From an uncultured Streptococcus sp. (GTDB taxonomy: Bacteria > Bacillota > Bacilli > Lactobacillales > Streptococcaceae): DNA of 64,000 nt. Of this stretch, positions 34,090 through 42,767 are shown piece after piece. Numbering within the stretch: the first letter of the stretch is position 1; each line of letters starts with the position of its first letter. The stretch lies in assembly GCF_905372115.1 (NCBI RefSeq), contig NZ_CAJPNR010000006.1:12630-76629 (forward strand). Direction: 5' to 3'. The notes beneath the pieces were generated by a model. It ran no database searches and was not told where the DNA came from. It saw nothing but the letters and a program-made list of their open reading frames with translations. Both the position numbers and the translations under genes were made by a program.

Positions 34090-35091
34090 TTATCCTCGGT
34101 CATCATAGACATTTGGATGGCTGGAATGCCATTTCCAAGCGGTTTCGATAATGGTTTCGATATTGTCAAATTTCGGCTGCCACCCCAGAACATTTCTTGC
34201 TTTCTCAGAGGAAGCAATCAGCGTATCTGGATCCCCTGGGCGCCGCTCTGCTATTTCCAAAGGAATCGGATGGCCGGTCACTTTGCGAGCTGCTTCTACA
34301 ATCTGCAAGTTAGAAAAACCAGTCGAAGAGCCAAGGTTAAAGGCATCTGAAGGTTGACCAGCACGCAGATGCTCAACAGCCAGAATATGGGCGTCAGCCA
34401 AGTCGAAAGGATGGACATAATCGCGGACATTGGTGCCGTCCGGAGTATCGTAATCGTCTCCAAAGACGGCAATCTTCTCACGTTTACCCTGAGCTACTTG
34501 CAACACAATGGGCAGGAGATGGGTTTCAGGCCCGTGGTCCTCTCCGATAGACCCGTCAGGCTTGGCACCGGCCACATTGAAATAGCGCAGGGCTACAAAC
34601 TTGATACCATAGGCCCGGTCTGCCCAGCGCATAATGGTCTCCATCATGAGTTTGCTCTCACCATAAGGATTAATCGGCTTTTGAGGAGTCGTTTCCAGAA
34701 TCGGAACTTCCTCAGGAATACCATAAGTCGCCGCTGTTGAAGAGAAGACAATATTTTTAACACTGCATTCCTGCATGACCTCCAAAAGAGAAACCATGCC
34801 GGCTGTGTTATTGTCAAAATACTTGAGCGGATCTGACATAGACTCTGCCACCAGTGAAAAAGCAGCAAAGTGAATGACTGCATCGATAGATGGATGTTTG
34901 GCAAAGACATCACGCATAAAGTCCTTATCCGCCAAATCCCCCTCATAAAAGACCGCTTTCGGATGGACGGCTGCCCTATGGCCAGTCACCAAATTATCAA
35001 CGACGACTACCTCTTCCTTGCCTGCCGCTACTAGACGGTCTACCATGTGCGAGCCGATATAGCCAGCTCCACCTAATACTAAAATTGCCAT
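34090..35091 (-). CDS. galE: UDP-glucose 4-epimerase
   Basis: Interconverts UDP-galactose and UDP-glucose with bound NAD+, the last step of the Leloir pathway. The 333-residue SDR protein has the GGAGYIGSH nucleotide-binding loop at the N-terminus, the YGESKLMME (YxxxK) active site near residue 150, and the C-terminal motif near 'ERRPGDPD'. I place the start at the ATG at 35091 with GGAAG just upstream; the frame extends to 35133 but the extra residues have no family match. It is the third gene of the galKTE order, with 45 bases after galT, and is followed by a strong terminator. Confidence 0.95.
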   Translation of the reverse strand: MAILVLGGAGYIGSHMVDRLVAAGKEEVVVVDNLVTGHRAAVHPKAVFYEGDLADKDFMRDVFAKHPSIDAVIHFAAFSLVAESMSDPLKYFDNNTAGMVSLLEVMQECSVKNIVFSSTAATYGIPEEVPILETTPQKPINPYGESKLMMETIMRWADRAYGIKFVALRYFNVAGAKPDGSIGEDHGPETHLLPIVLQVAQGKREKIAVFGDDYDTPDGTNVRDYVHPFDLADAHILAVEHLRAGQPSDAFNLGSSTGFSNLQIVEAARKVTGHPIPLEIAERRPGDPDTLIASSEKARNVLGWQPKFDNIETIIETAWKWHSSHPNVYDDRG

Positions 35092-35136
35092 AAAACTTCC
35101 TTTCCCTCTTACGCTAGATTCATTATAACACATTTC

Positions 35137-36618
35137 CTAGGGCTGGATGCCCACGGATTGGACGAAGCGCATGAAAGCCTCCTGCCCTTCCTCTGTTCGC
35201 TTGTAAACTCCCGCGTCTTCCAACACACGGCTGAAAATTTGTCCAACCGAGGCCTGAACTACTCCTTCCACCGTCTCAGCGGTGACATCTGGATTCTGGT
35301 CTTTGAGCTGATCTGCCCACTCCTGATGATAGGCAGCAACCTGACAGTCTTCTCCCAGCAAGAAAAGTTCCACCTGCTTGAGTTCTTCCTTGAGCCGAGG
35401 CGGTAGAATAGCCAGCCCCATAACTTCAATCAGACCGATATTTTCTTTCTTAATATGCTGCACATCTGCATGAGGGTGATAAATGCCGTCAGGATGTTCT
35501 GGGGAAGTTTGATTGTCCCGCAAGACCAAGTCTAGCTCAAAAGATTCATCTTTCCTGCGGGCAATCGGTGTGATGGTATGATGCGGTTCACCCTCAGACT
35601 CTGCCAACACTTGCACACTCGGGTCAGAATAGGTCCGCCAAACTTGCAAGATCTTGTCAGCCAACTCAATCAACTGCTCCTTCTTCTCAGACCTCAGACG
35701 AATGACGGACATAGGCCACTTGACAATGCCTGCCTCTACCTCATCAAATCCGCTAAAAGTAAAGCTGCAATCCAGCTCTGCTATTTCCATAGGGAAGGTA
35801 TGACGTCCGCCCTGATAGTGGTCGTGGGTCAGGATAGAGCCGCCGACAATGGGCAGGTCGGCGTTGGAGCCAGCAAAATAACCCGGAAAAGTCTCAACGA
35901 TGTTCAGCAAGCGCTCAAAGGTCAGCCGACTGATAGCCATGGGAAGGTGCTGGCTGTGCAGAAAGATGCAATGTTCATTAAAGTAGGCATAGGGCGAATA
36001 CTGGAAGCCCCATTCCTGTCCAGCCAAGTCAAAGCGAATAATCCGATGGTTGGCGCGGGCTGGGTGGTCCAAGCGACCTTGGTAACCTTCATTTTCCATG
36101 CAAAGCTGGCAGGCCGGATAATGGCTGTTCGTAGCCTTTTTAGCTGCCGCAATTTCCTTGGGATCCTTTTCTGGCTTAGAGAGATTAATGGTAATTTCCA
36201 AATCTCCATATTCAGTTGGCGATTTGAAAGCAATGTTTTTAGCAATGGCCTTGACCTTGATGTAGTCATTTTTTTGACTAAGCTGGTAAAAATCAGCTAC
36301 AGCTTGCTCGGGATTAGAGGCGTAAGTCATCCAGAAGTCCCGATTGAGCTGGCTAGGGGCAGGCGTGATTAAGTTCATCAGTTCAGCTCCCAGTATATCC
36401 TGCTCAGCCAGAGTATCACCAATCTGCCCATTCTTCATAGCTACAGCTACCAAGTCATTCTTCAGGTCAATTAGCTGCTCAGCCTCTGTCTCCTGCTCTG
36501 CCACTGTCTCTCCAACTAAAGCCATGACACGATTGCTCAGATAGATGGTGTCCATTTCCTCAAAAGTACTCTTGTCAATCACCGCTGATACAAAAGCATC
36601 CAGTAACTTCTTGGACAT
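35137..36618 (-). CDS. galT: Galactose-1-phosphate uridylyltransferase (Gram-positive class)
   Basis: Transfers UMP from UDP-glucose to galactose-1-phosphate. At 493 residues it belongs to the longer class II enzymes of Firmicutes rather than the ~350-residue E. coli type. Characteristic segments include 'HSQHLPMAISRLTFERLL', a block with 'GGSILTHDHYQGG' that is the active-site region, and 'HHTITPIARR'. The active centre includes a His-x-His in 'HDHYQGGRH'. It lies between galK and galE in the same orientation, separated from galK by a 219-bp spacer with a hairpin-rich repeat. Ribosome-binding site AAAGGAAAA upstream of the ATG at 36618. Confidence 0.95.
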   Translation of the reverse strand: MSKKLLDAFVSAVIDKSTFEEMDTIYLSNRVMALVGETVAEQETEAEQLIDLKNDLVAVAMKNGQIGDTLAEQDILGAELMNLITPAPSQLNRDFWMTYASNPEQAVADFYQLSQKNDYIKVKAIAKNIAFKSPTEYGDLEITINLSKPEKDPKEIAAAKKATNSHYPACQLCMENEGYQGRLDHPARANHRIIRFDLAGQEWGFQYSPYAYFNEHCIFLHSQHLPMAISRLTFERLLNIVETFPGYFAGSNADLPIVGGSILTHDHYQGGRHTFPMEIAELDCSFTFSGFDEVEAGIVKWPMSVIRLRSEKKEQLIELADKILQVWRTYSDPSVQVLAESEGEPHHTITPIARRKDESFELDLVLRDNQTSPEHPDGIYHPHADVQHIKKENIGLIEVMGLAILPPRLKEELKQVELFLLGEDCQVAAYHQEWADQLKDQNPDVTAETVEGVVQASVGQIFSRVLEDAGVYKRTEEGQEAFMRFVQSVGIQP

Positions 36619-36639
36619 AGATTTTCCTTTCTTTTGCTA

Positions 36640-36810
36640 GTAAAGAGAGGAGGACAGAAATCGGTAATTCGTTAGAATTCGATTTCGTCGTCCCACCTCC
36701 GCACAGTTGAGTAGGGCTGTAAAAGCTGATGAAATCAGCGTAGTAGAGCCCACTCAACCACTGCGTCTTGCTCGACAATCCAAAGACAATTGAGAGGCTA
36801 GGACTTTTGT
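36640..36810. repeat. Small hairpin-rich repeat element between galK and galT
   Basis: The 219-bp galK-galT spacer contains two nested hairpins: GGAC/GTCC arms with GAAATCG and CGATTTC (about 36653-36695), and GTTGAGTAGGGCT with AGAGCCCACTCAAC around AGCTGAT/ATCAGC (about 36707-36760). No gene fits. The form recalls short interspersed repeats of streptococci (BOX/RUP-like), but I cannot confirm the family. It sits inside the gal operon and may affect mRNA stability or readthrough. Confidence 0.6.
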
Positions 36811-36837
36811 CCCAGACCCAAGTTCCTTTTCTGTGAA

Positions 36838-38016
36838 TTAGTCCAGCACTCGGCTTCCGCCAGCTACTTCTGCAATGTAAAAACTAGGGGCATAGCCGAC
36901 ATCCTCTTGATACTTAGAGCCGACATTTTCCTTAAAAGTATCCACAGCACCCTTACGCACTAAAGCAATAGCACATCCGCCAAAGCCAGCCCCAGTCATA
37001 CGAGCCCCCAGAACACCTTCTTGCTCCCAGGCTGTGTGAACCAAGGTGTCCAGCTCTAGACCAGTCACTTCATAGTCATGTTCCAAAGAAACGTGGGAAG
37101 CATTCATGAGACGGCCAAATTTTTCAAGATCTCCTGCCTGCAAAGCTGCCCGTGCTTGCAAGGTCCGTTGATTTTCCAAAACAGCATGGCGAGCCCGTTT
37201 GAGACGATTTTCGTCCTCAATCAGATAGCTATACTCGTCAAAGGACCACTCGTCCAACTCACCCAAGGTCGCGATAGACAGCTTGCGGTTAAGTTCTTCA
37301 ACAGCTTTTTCACACTCAGCACGACGTTCATTGTACTTAGAGTCAGCCAGCTCACGACGCTTATTGGTATTCATAATCACTACGACATTGTCCTTGAGAT
37401 CAAGCGGTACCAAATCATATTCAAGAGTATTGGTGTCAAGATAAATAGCCCGCTGGTCAGCTCCCATTCCAATAGCAAACTGATCCATAATACCAGAATT
37501 AACCCCGATAAATTCATTCTCAGTTAATTTACCGATTTTGACTAAGTCCAGCCGCTCCAAGTTCAAATCAAAGAGTTTCTCAGCAATGACACCCGTCAAA
37601 AGCTCTAGCGATGCAGAAGATGATAAGCCAGAACCATTTGGAATATTTCCATAAACATAGACATCCATGCCTCGGTCAATCGTATGGCCCGCCTCCTGTA
37701 GAAAATACAGAACTCCTTTTGGATAATTGGTCCAGTTATGCTCAGACTCAAAGTGCAGGTTTTCCAGCGGCACTTCAATAATCCCTTTTTCTTCAAAATT
37801 CCCTGAGAAGAATCGCAAGAGCTGGTCATCTCGCTTACGAGCCGCTCCATAAGTTCCTAGAGAAATTGCTGCAGGAAAGACATGGCCGCCGTTATAGTCC
37901 GTATGCTCACCGATCAGATTAATCCGACCGGGTGAAAAGAAAGTGTGATCCGCTTCTACTCCAAAAACCTTGGCAAAATCTGCGCGGACTTGCTCTACTG
38001 AAATGACATTTGACAT
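36838..38016 (-). CDS. galK: Galactokinase
   Basis: Phosphorylates galactose at C1 using ATP, the entry step of the Leloir pathway. The 392-residue GHMP kinase has the three family motifs: 'GRINLIGEHTDYNGG' (about 26-40), the ATP-binding 'GSGLSSSASLE' (about 128) and 'MTGAGFGGCAIAL' (about 340). It is the first gene of galKTE and is preceded by a strong promoter, a cre site and a palindromic operator. The aga gene of the neighbouring msm locus releases the galactose that this enzyme uses. Confidence 0.97.
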   Translation of the reverse strand: MSNVISVEQVRADFAKVFGVEADHTFFSPGRINLIGEHTDYNGGHVFPAAISLGTYGAARKRDDQLLRFFSGNFEEKGIIEVPLENLHFESEHNWTNYPKGVLYFLQEAGHTIDRGMDVYVYGNIPNGSGLSSSASLELLTGVIAEKLFDLNLERLDLVKIGKLTENEFIGVNSGIMDQFAIGMGADQRAIYLDTNTLEYDLVPLDLKDNVVVIMNTNKRRELADSKYNERRAECEKAVEELNRKLSIATLGELDEWSFDEYSYLIEDENRLKRARHAVLENQRTLQARAALQAGDLEKFGRLMNASHVSLEHDYEVTGLELDTLVHTAWEQEGVLGARMTGAGFGGCAIALVRKGAVDTFKENVGSKYQEDVGYAPSFYIAEVAGGSRVLD

Positions 38017-38049
38017 AAGCTAAACTCCTTTAAAATAAATAATCGATAT

Positions 38050-38122
38050 TGTAATCGTTTTCTTATCTTTATTATAACTATTTTCTAGTAAAACTTCAAT
38101 AAATTTAGTAAAATTTTACTAA
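38050..38122 (-). promoter_or_regulatory. galK promoter with cre site and 18-bp palindromic operator
   Basis: On the minus strand TTGAAG (38094-38099) and TATAAT (38071-38076) are separated by exactly 17 bp. A near-perfect cre, TGTAATCGTTTTCT (38050-38063, 13/14 to TGNAANCGNTNNCA), lies downstream. TTAGTAAAATTTTACTAA (38105-38122) is a perfect 18-bp palindrome just upstream of the -35; a half-site (TAGTAAAA) recurs in the spacer. These suggest CcpA repression and a LacI-type regulator, likely the product of 47218. Confidence 0.75.
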
Positions 38123-38146
38123 TTTTATAGATAGATTTTTTGTAAA

Positions 38147-38172
38147 AATCCAAACAGTAATCTGTCTGGATT
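38147..38172 (-). terminator. Terminator of the msm operon
   Basis: AATCCAAACAG (38147-38157) pairs with CTGTCTGGATT (38162-38172) with one mismatch, followed on the minus strand by TTTTTAC. It lies 21 bases after the msmK stop codon. Confidence 0.85.
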
Positions 38173-38192
38173 ATTTTATAAGGAGCAATAGA

Positions 38193-39329
38193 TTAGAAAA
38201 TATTGTCTTCCGTCTCAGCATCAAAGTAATGCGCCTTGTTTAGGTCGAAGCCAAGTTTAATACTGCTTCCGGTATTCATATGATCACGTGCATCAACTTT
38301 GGCAACAAACTCACTGCCACCAACCACACAGTAGAGGTGAGACTCCGCTCCAAGCAACTCAGAAACAGAAATCTTCGCAGTTAGAACCGACTCAGGGAAG
38401 GTTTCCAGAAAGGCTGGTTCCATGTTGATATCTTCAGGACGAATACCAAAAATCAACTTATTGCCTTCATAGCCCTTCTCCCGCAACCCCTTAAGATTGC
38501 CCTCTGGGACTTGGAGACTGAAGTCTCTGTTTGGTCCGACAAGACGGCCATCTTCCAGTGTCACTTCAAAGAAGTTCATAGCTGGGCTACCAATGAAGCC
38601 GGCCACAAACTTATTTGCCGGATGCTTATAGACTTCCTGCGGTGTACCAATCTGCTCCACTCGTCCAATCGTTCCAGTTCCAGCAGGATTCTTGGTCGCT
38701 GACATGATAACGATACGATCCGCCAGAGTCATAGCTTCAGTCTGGTCATGGGTGACATAGATAGTTGTTGCCCCAATACGGCGGTGAATCTTGGCAATCT
38801 CCGCCCGCATAGAAACACGCAGCTTAGCATCCAAGTTAGACAGAGGCTCATCCATAAGGAAAACCTTTGCATCCCGAACGATTGCGCGTCCCATAGCTAC
38901 CCGCTGACGCTGACCACCAGACAAATCAGCTGGCTTACGCTGCAAGAATTCCTTCAAGCCCAGGATTTCTGCTGCTTCCTTGACCCGTTTTTCAATATCT
39001 TCCTTGCTGTACTTGCGCAGCTTGAGACCAAAGGCCATGTTGTCGTAGACAGTCATATGTGGATAAAGGGCATAGTTCTGGAAGACCATGGCGATGTCGC
39101 GGTCTTTTGGCGCCACATCATTGACCACTGTACCGTCAATAGAGGCAGTTCCTTCTGTAATATCCTCCAAGCCTGCAATCATACGCAGTGTAGTTGATTT
39201 TCCGCAACCAGACGGACCAACGAATACGATAAATTCCTTGTCCTTGATATCTAGATTGAAGTCTTCCACTGAGTAGTGGTCGCTGTTGGGATATTTTTTA
39301 TAGATATTTTTCAGATTTAATTCTACCAT
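38193..39329 (-). CDS. msmK: Sugar ABC importer ATPase, MsmK/UgpC-type
   Basis: Hydrolyses ATP for carbohydrate import. The 378-residue protein has Walker A GPSGCGKST, signature LSGGQRQRV, Walker B 'VFLMDEPLSNLD' and the switch His 'VTHDQTEA', then a C-terminal TOBE-type regulatory domain from about 240. In streptococci MsmK energises several importers, not only MsmEFG, so it may be shared. It is downstream of gtfA by 21 bases and ends the msm operon. No dexB follows it, unlike in S. mutans. Confidence 0.95.
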   Translation of the reverse strand: MVELNLKNIYKKYPNSDHYSVEDFNLDIKDKEFIVFVGPSGCGKSTTLRMIAGLEDITEGTASIDGTVVNDVAPKDRDIAMVFQNYALYPHMTVYDNMAFGLKLRKYSKEDIEKRVKEAAEILGLKEFLQRKPADLSGGQRQRVAMGRAIVRDAKVFLMDEPLSNLDAKLRVSMRAEIAKIHRRIGATTIYVTHDQTEAMTLADRIVIMSATKNPAGTGTIGRVEQIGTPQEVYKHPANKFVAGFIGSPAMNFFEVTLEDGRLVGPNRDFSLQVPEGNLKGLREKGYEGNKLIFGIRPEDINMEPAFLETFPESVLTAKISVSELLGAESHLYCVVGGSEFVAKVDARDHMNTGSSIKLGFDLNKAHYFDAETEDNIF

Positions 39330-39350
39330 TCTTCTTCTCTTTTCTTATCT

Positions 39351-40796
39351 CTATTCAAAAGTGATAGCTTGGCCATTTTCACTAGCGCTATATGTCAATT
39401 CTTTGAGGTTAATAACTACTTGAGCTGTGACTGATTTATCTGCATTGCTACGGACAATCCGGAGGCTATTTTCATCCAATAGATTCACTTCAATAGTGCC
39501 ATCTAGGTCAAAGGCAGCAGACTGGTTGCGGTAACTGAAAAGCTTGAGCAAGGCTTGCACAACTGGACGCTTGACTTCTTCAGCAATCTCCTCATTACTA
39601 TAATAATGACGGTTGATATTGCGGCCTTCCTTAGTGTTTTCTAGCAGTTCAAGGTCATTTTTCCCAGCTAAGAAACCAACATAATAGACCTGTGGAATCC
39701 CTGGAGCAAAAGCCTGAATCAGACGACTGATGAAGTACTTCTTGTCGTCATCGCCCAAGGCTGAGTAGTAAGTCGAGTTAATCTGGTAAATGTCCAGATT
39801 ATTATACTCAGCTGAGGAATACTTACGCTTGACATTAGCCCCGACCTTATATAGTTCATTGGTTGCAAAGTCAATTTCTTTATCAGTCAGAATATCCTTA
39901 ACATCAACAACCCCAATACCATCGTGAGTGTCCAGTGTTGTGAATTGCTTCATAGGACTCATTTCCAGCCACTTGACTAGACGCTCTGCTTTACCACTGT
40001 ATAGAGAATAAAGAGTTACCATCGGTAGCGCAAAATCATAGACAAAGTAGCCATGCTCTGCAATCTTGAACTGGATAGAATAATGCTCATGAATTTCTGG
40101 TAAAATATCCGTCCCAAACTCAGCCGCTTGCTGCTGGACTTTTTCTAATAGATCCCAGATTTCTGGCTCAACAAAGAAATCATTGGTATCTAATTTTTTG
40201 ACCGCATAGGCAAATGCATCTAAACGAATCAGATCACAGCCATGCTCTGACAGTTGACGCAATGTTTTCTTGATGAAATCATTAGTTACCTGACTGCGAA
40301 CATCTAGATCAATCTGCTCTTCACCAAAGGTGTTCCACAGATACTCTGTGCTTCCATCTGCAAAGACGATTTCCTGCTTAGGTGCCCGATCCTTACGCTT
40401 ATAAATCAAATCAACATCAGCTTGCGTCGGACGATTTTCTGGCCAAAACTTATCCCAGCTGAGAAAGAGGTCACGATACTCACTCTGATCCTTCTTTTCC
40501 TGAAAATCCTTATAATACTTGGACTGGCGTGAGATGTGGTTGATCATAAAGTCAAACATGAGATAATATTTCTCGCCCAGCTTTTCTACATCCTCCCAGT
40601 CACCAAAGGCTGAATCAACCTCTTCATAGTCTACTGGGGCGAATCCCCGGTCACCAGTTGATGTGAAGAAAGGGAGCAAATGCACTCCTCCAACAGCATC
40701 GCCAAAATGCTTTTCTAAATTGTCATATAAATCTTTTAAATTCTCCCCCAGGCTGTCTGAGTAAGTAATCAGCATGGTCTTATTTTGAATAGCCAT
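39351..40796 (-). CDS. gtfA: Sucrose phosphorylase (GH13_18)
   Basis: Converts sucrose and phosphate to fructose and glucose-1-phosphate in the cytoplasm. The 481-residue protein has the GH13 catalytic parts: 'DLIRLDAFAYA' (nucleophile Asp about 193), 'DILPEIHEHY' (Glu about 235) and 'TLDTHDGIG' (Asp about 290). No signal peptide. It sits in the msm locus between msmG and msmK, so it handles sucrose freed from raffinose by Aga, with the galactose going to GalK. It is 244 bp downstream of msmG, a larger gap than usual in this operon. Confidence 0.97.
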   Translation of the reverse strand: MAIQNKTMLITYSDSLGENLKDLYDNLEKHFGDAVGGVHLLPFFTSTGDRGFAPVDYEEVDSAFGDWEDVEKLGEKYYLMFDFMINHISRQSKYYKDFQEKKDQSEYRDLFLSWDKFWPENRPTQADVDLIYKRKDRAPKQEIVFADGSTEYLWNTFGEEQIDLDVRSQVTNDFIKKTLRQLSEHGCDLIRLDAFAYAVKKLDTNDFFVEPEIWDLLEKVQQQAAEFGTDILPEIHEHYSIQFKIAEHGYFVYDFALPMVTLYSLYSGKAERLVKWLEMSPMKQFTTLDTHDGIGVVDVKDILTDKEIDFATNELYKVGANVKRKYSSAEYNNLDIYQINSTYYSALGDDDKKYFISRLIQAFAPGIPQVYYVGFLAGKNDLELLENTKEGRNINRHYYSNEEIAEEVKRPVVQALLKLFSYRNQSAAFDLDGTIEVNLLDENSLRIVRSNADKSVTAQVVINLKELTYSASENGQAITFE

Positions 40797-41040
40797 AGTC
40801 TTCTCCTCTAAAATCTTGTCTTCTATATCCTTTCCTAGCGGTTTTAGGTTTTCTGTCCCTTAGATCGGTTTCCACTCCAGTGCGCCTAATAGAACACGCC
40901 CTAAGCTCTGTGCGAAAGATGAATCTTCCAAGAAGCTAAAACTTCTTTTCTCAATCCCCTATTTTTCCACAGGCGTTACAAATTCAATAGTTTATGGATG
41001 TGGATGCCTTTGAGCTTTTTACAGTCTTTGTATCTTGAGC
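40797..41040. other. 244-bp spacer between msmG and gtfA
   Basis: No complete gene is seen. On the minus strand one short frame ends with 'GALEWKPI' after about 30 codons, without a convincing start, so it may be part of a degraded or dispersed sequence. Small hairpin arms (AGAAG/CTTCT) occur, but there is no clear terminator. It may separate expression of the transport genes from gtfA-msmK. Confidence 0.5.
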
Positions 41041-41874
41041 TTACTTCACTGCCCCATTGCTCATTCCAGCAATAATGTTGCGCTGGAAGATGAGATAGAC
41101 GATAGTAATGGTGATAATCCCAACAACATAAGAAGCAAAGCTCGGTCCATAATCATTAAAGTATTGACCTGTGTAGTTATATTGGAAGAGTGGCAGAGTC
41201 CACATCTTGGAGTCTTTATTGAGTACCAAGAGAGGAAGCATGAAGTCATTCCAGAACCAGAGGGCATTGATAATCATGGTTGTCGCATGCATGGGTTTCA
41301 TCATAGGAAAGATAATCTTGAAATAAGTTGTAAACTTTCCAGCACCGTCAATTTCTGCTGCCTCATCCAGACTGTCTGGAATGGAAATCTTAATGTAGCC
41401 TACATAGAGAAAGAGAGTCTGTGGAACAGCGTAAGCCAGATAGAGAATAATTAATCCCCAAGTGTTGGCTAGTCCTAGCTTACTCATCATAACTGTAATA
41501 GGAATCATGATAACTTGAAAAGGAACGAAAATCCCTAAAATCAAGAGCGTATACATAATACCAAAAGCTTTTTTCTTAGACATATTACGAGCGATAGAGT
41601 AAGCAGCCATGGGAATAAAAATCATGACAACAACCAAAGATAGAACCGTGATTACAATTGAATTCCAATAGTAGCCTCCGATACCATCAGCCAAAAGGCG
41701 TTGGAAATTTTCTAAAGTCGGTTGAGTCGGAAATCCGAAAAAATTATTAACGATGTCTTTGGTAGACTTAAAGGAACTGAATATCGTTGCTAAGAGTGGA
41801 ATTAAAATGATAATAGATCCCAGTGTTAGCAAGATATATTTACTAAAATTAGCTTTTCTTTCTGCATTTTTCAT
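41041..41874 (-). CDS. msmG: Sugar ABC importer permease, MsmG-type
   Basis: One of two inner-membrane subunits for uptake of raffinose, melibiose and related sugars. The protein is 277 residues with six hydrophobic segments and the cytoplasmic EAA loop ('EAAEIDGAGKFTTYFKIIFP', about 180-200) that contacts the ATPase. I place the start at the ATG at 41874 with AGGAGA seven bases upstream; the TTG at 41898 lies inside msmF and would not be preferred. It overlaps nothing in this form and follows the msmF stop by 13 bases. Confidence 0.93.
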   Translation of the reverse strand: MKNAERKANFSKYILLTLGSIIILIPLLATIFSSFKSTKDIVNNFFGFPTQPTLENFQRLLADGIGGYYWNSIVITVLSLVVVMIFIPMAAYSIARNMSKKKAFGIMYTLLILGIFVPFQVIMIPITVMMSKLGLANTWGLIILYLAYAVPQTLFLYVGYIKISIPDSLDEAAEIDGAGKFTTYFKIIFPMMKPMHATTMIINALWFWNDFMLPLLVLNKDSKMWTLPLFQYNYTGQYFNDYGPSFASYVVGIITITIVYLIFQRNIIAGMSNGAVK

Positions 41875-41887
41875 CGGGCTTCTCCTC

Positions 41888-42754
41888 TTAGATTTCAAAT
41901 TTCTTAGATACTCTCAACTGGATAATAGAAATAACCGCAATCAAGAGAAACAAGATAACAGCAATGGCATTGGCATAACCAAATTGATTGCTCTTAAAAG
42001 CATAGTTGTATACCAGAAGTCCTAGAGAGGTGGTCGCATTATTCGGACCGCCGCCTGTCATGGCAAAGACCTGGTCAAATGCTGTCAAACCACCTTTTAG
42101 AGCCAAGATAAAGACCATGGAAACGCTTGGTAGGAGATAAGGAAGTTCCACCTTCCAAAAAATTTGTTTGCTGCTAGCTCCATCAATTCGAGCTGCTTCT
42201 GTAATCTCAGTCGGGATAGACTGAAGACCAGCTAGGAAGATGATAATAGGCATGGCTACCCCTTGCCAAAGCAAGACGAAGATTGCTGCAAAGATTGCAC
42301 CGCCATTCGTTCCTAGAAGGCTGGTTTTAAGAAATTCAATTCCTAAGGTATTCCCTATAGCTGGCAATCCGTAGTTGAAAAGTTGCTTAAAGATAAGAGC
42401 CACAGTCAATCCAGATAGGACAGCGGGGAAGAAAAACCAAGCTCGGAAGAAAGTCTTTCCCTTTATCTTCGAGTTGAGAGCTCGTGCTATCCAGATTCCC
42501 AGCATAATCTCACCAACCACCATACAAATAGTAATGATCAATGTAAAGCCTATCGCGTTCATAAACTTAGGATCGCTCATGAGAAGCATAAAGTTATTAA
42601 GTCCGACAAACTTATAATTATAGGTCAAACCAGTCCAGTTTGTCAGGCTGTAGAAGGCACCTTGAAACATGGGCACATAGAAGAATACAGCCTGTAGTAC
42701 AAGGGGAACAAGGACAAAGAGCCAGCCCCAATATTTCTCAATCAATTTTTTCAT
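41888..42754 (-). CDS. msmF: Sugar ABC importer permease, MsmF-type
   Basis: The partner permease of MsmG, 288 residues with six predicted hydrophobic segments and the EAA loop ('EAARIDGASSKQIFWKVELP', about 185-205). It is followed by msmG and preceded by msmE with a 13-base gap. Together they would form the heterodimeric channel served by binding protein MsmE and ATPase MsmK. Substrate assignment (raffinose family sugars) is from operon content rather than from the permease itself. Confidence 0.93.
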   Translation of the reverse strand: MKKLIEKYWGWLFVLVPLVLQAVFFYVPMFQGAFYSLTNWTGLTYNYKFVGLNNFMLLMSDPKFMNAIGFTLIITICMVVGEIMLGIWIARALNSKIKGKTFFRAWFFFPAVLSGLTVALIFKQLFNYGLPAIGNTLGIEFLKTSLLGTNGGAIFAAIFVLLWQGVAMPIIIFLAGLQSIPTEITEAARIDGASSKQIFWKVELPYLLPSVSMVFILALKGGLTAFDQVFAMTGGGPNNATTSLGLLVYNYAFKSNQFGYANAIAVILFLLIAVISIIQLRVSKKFEI

Positions 42755-42767
42755 AGTAGATCTACTC

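Noticed and set aside
34117..34357. Overlapping frames on the plus strand inside galE
   Set aside because: They are shadow frames of galE; no start signals or recognisable protein.
36575..36778. 67-codon frame reading from the galK-galT spacer into galT
   Set aside because: It lies across the hairpin-rich repeat, lacks a good ribosome-binding site and has no family similarity.
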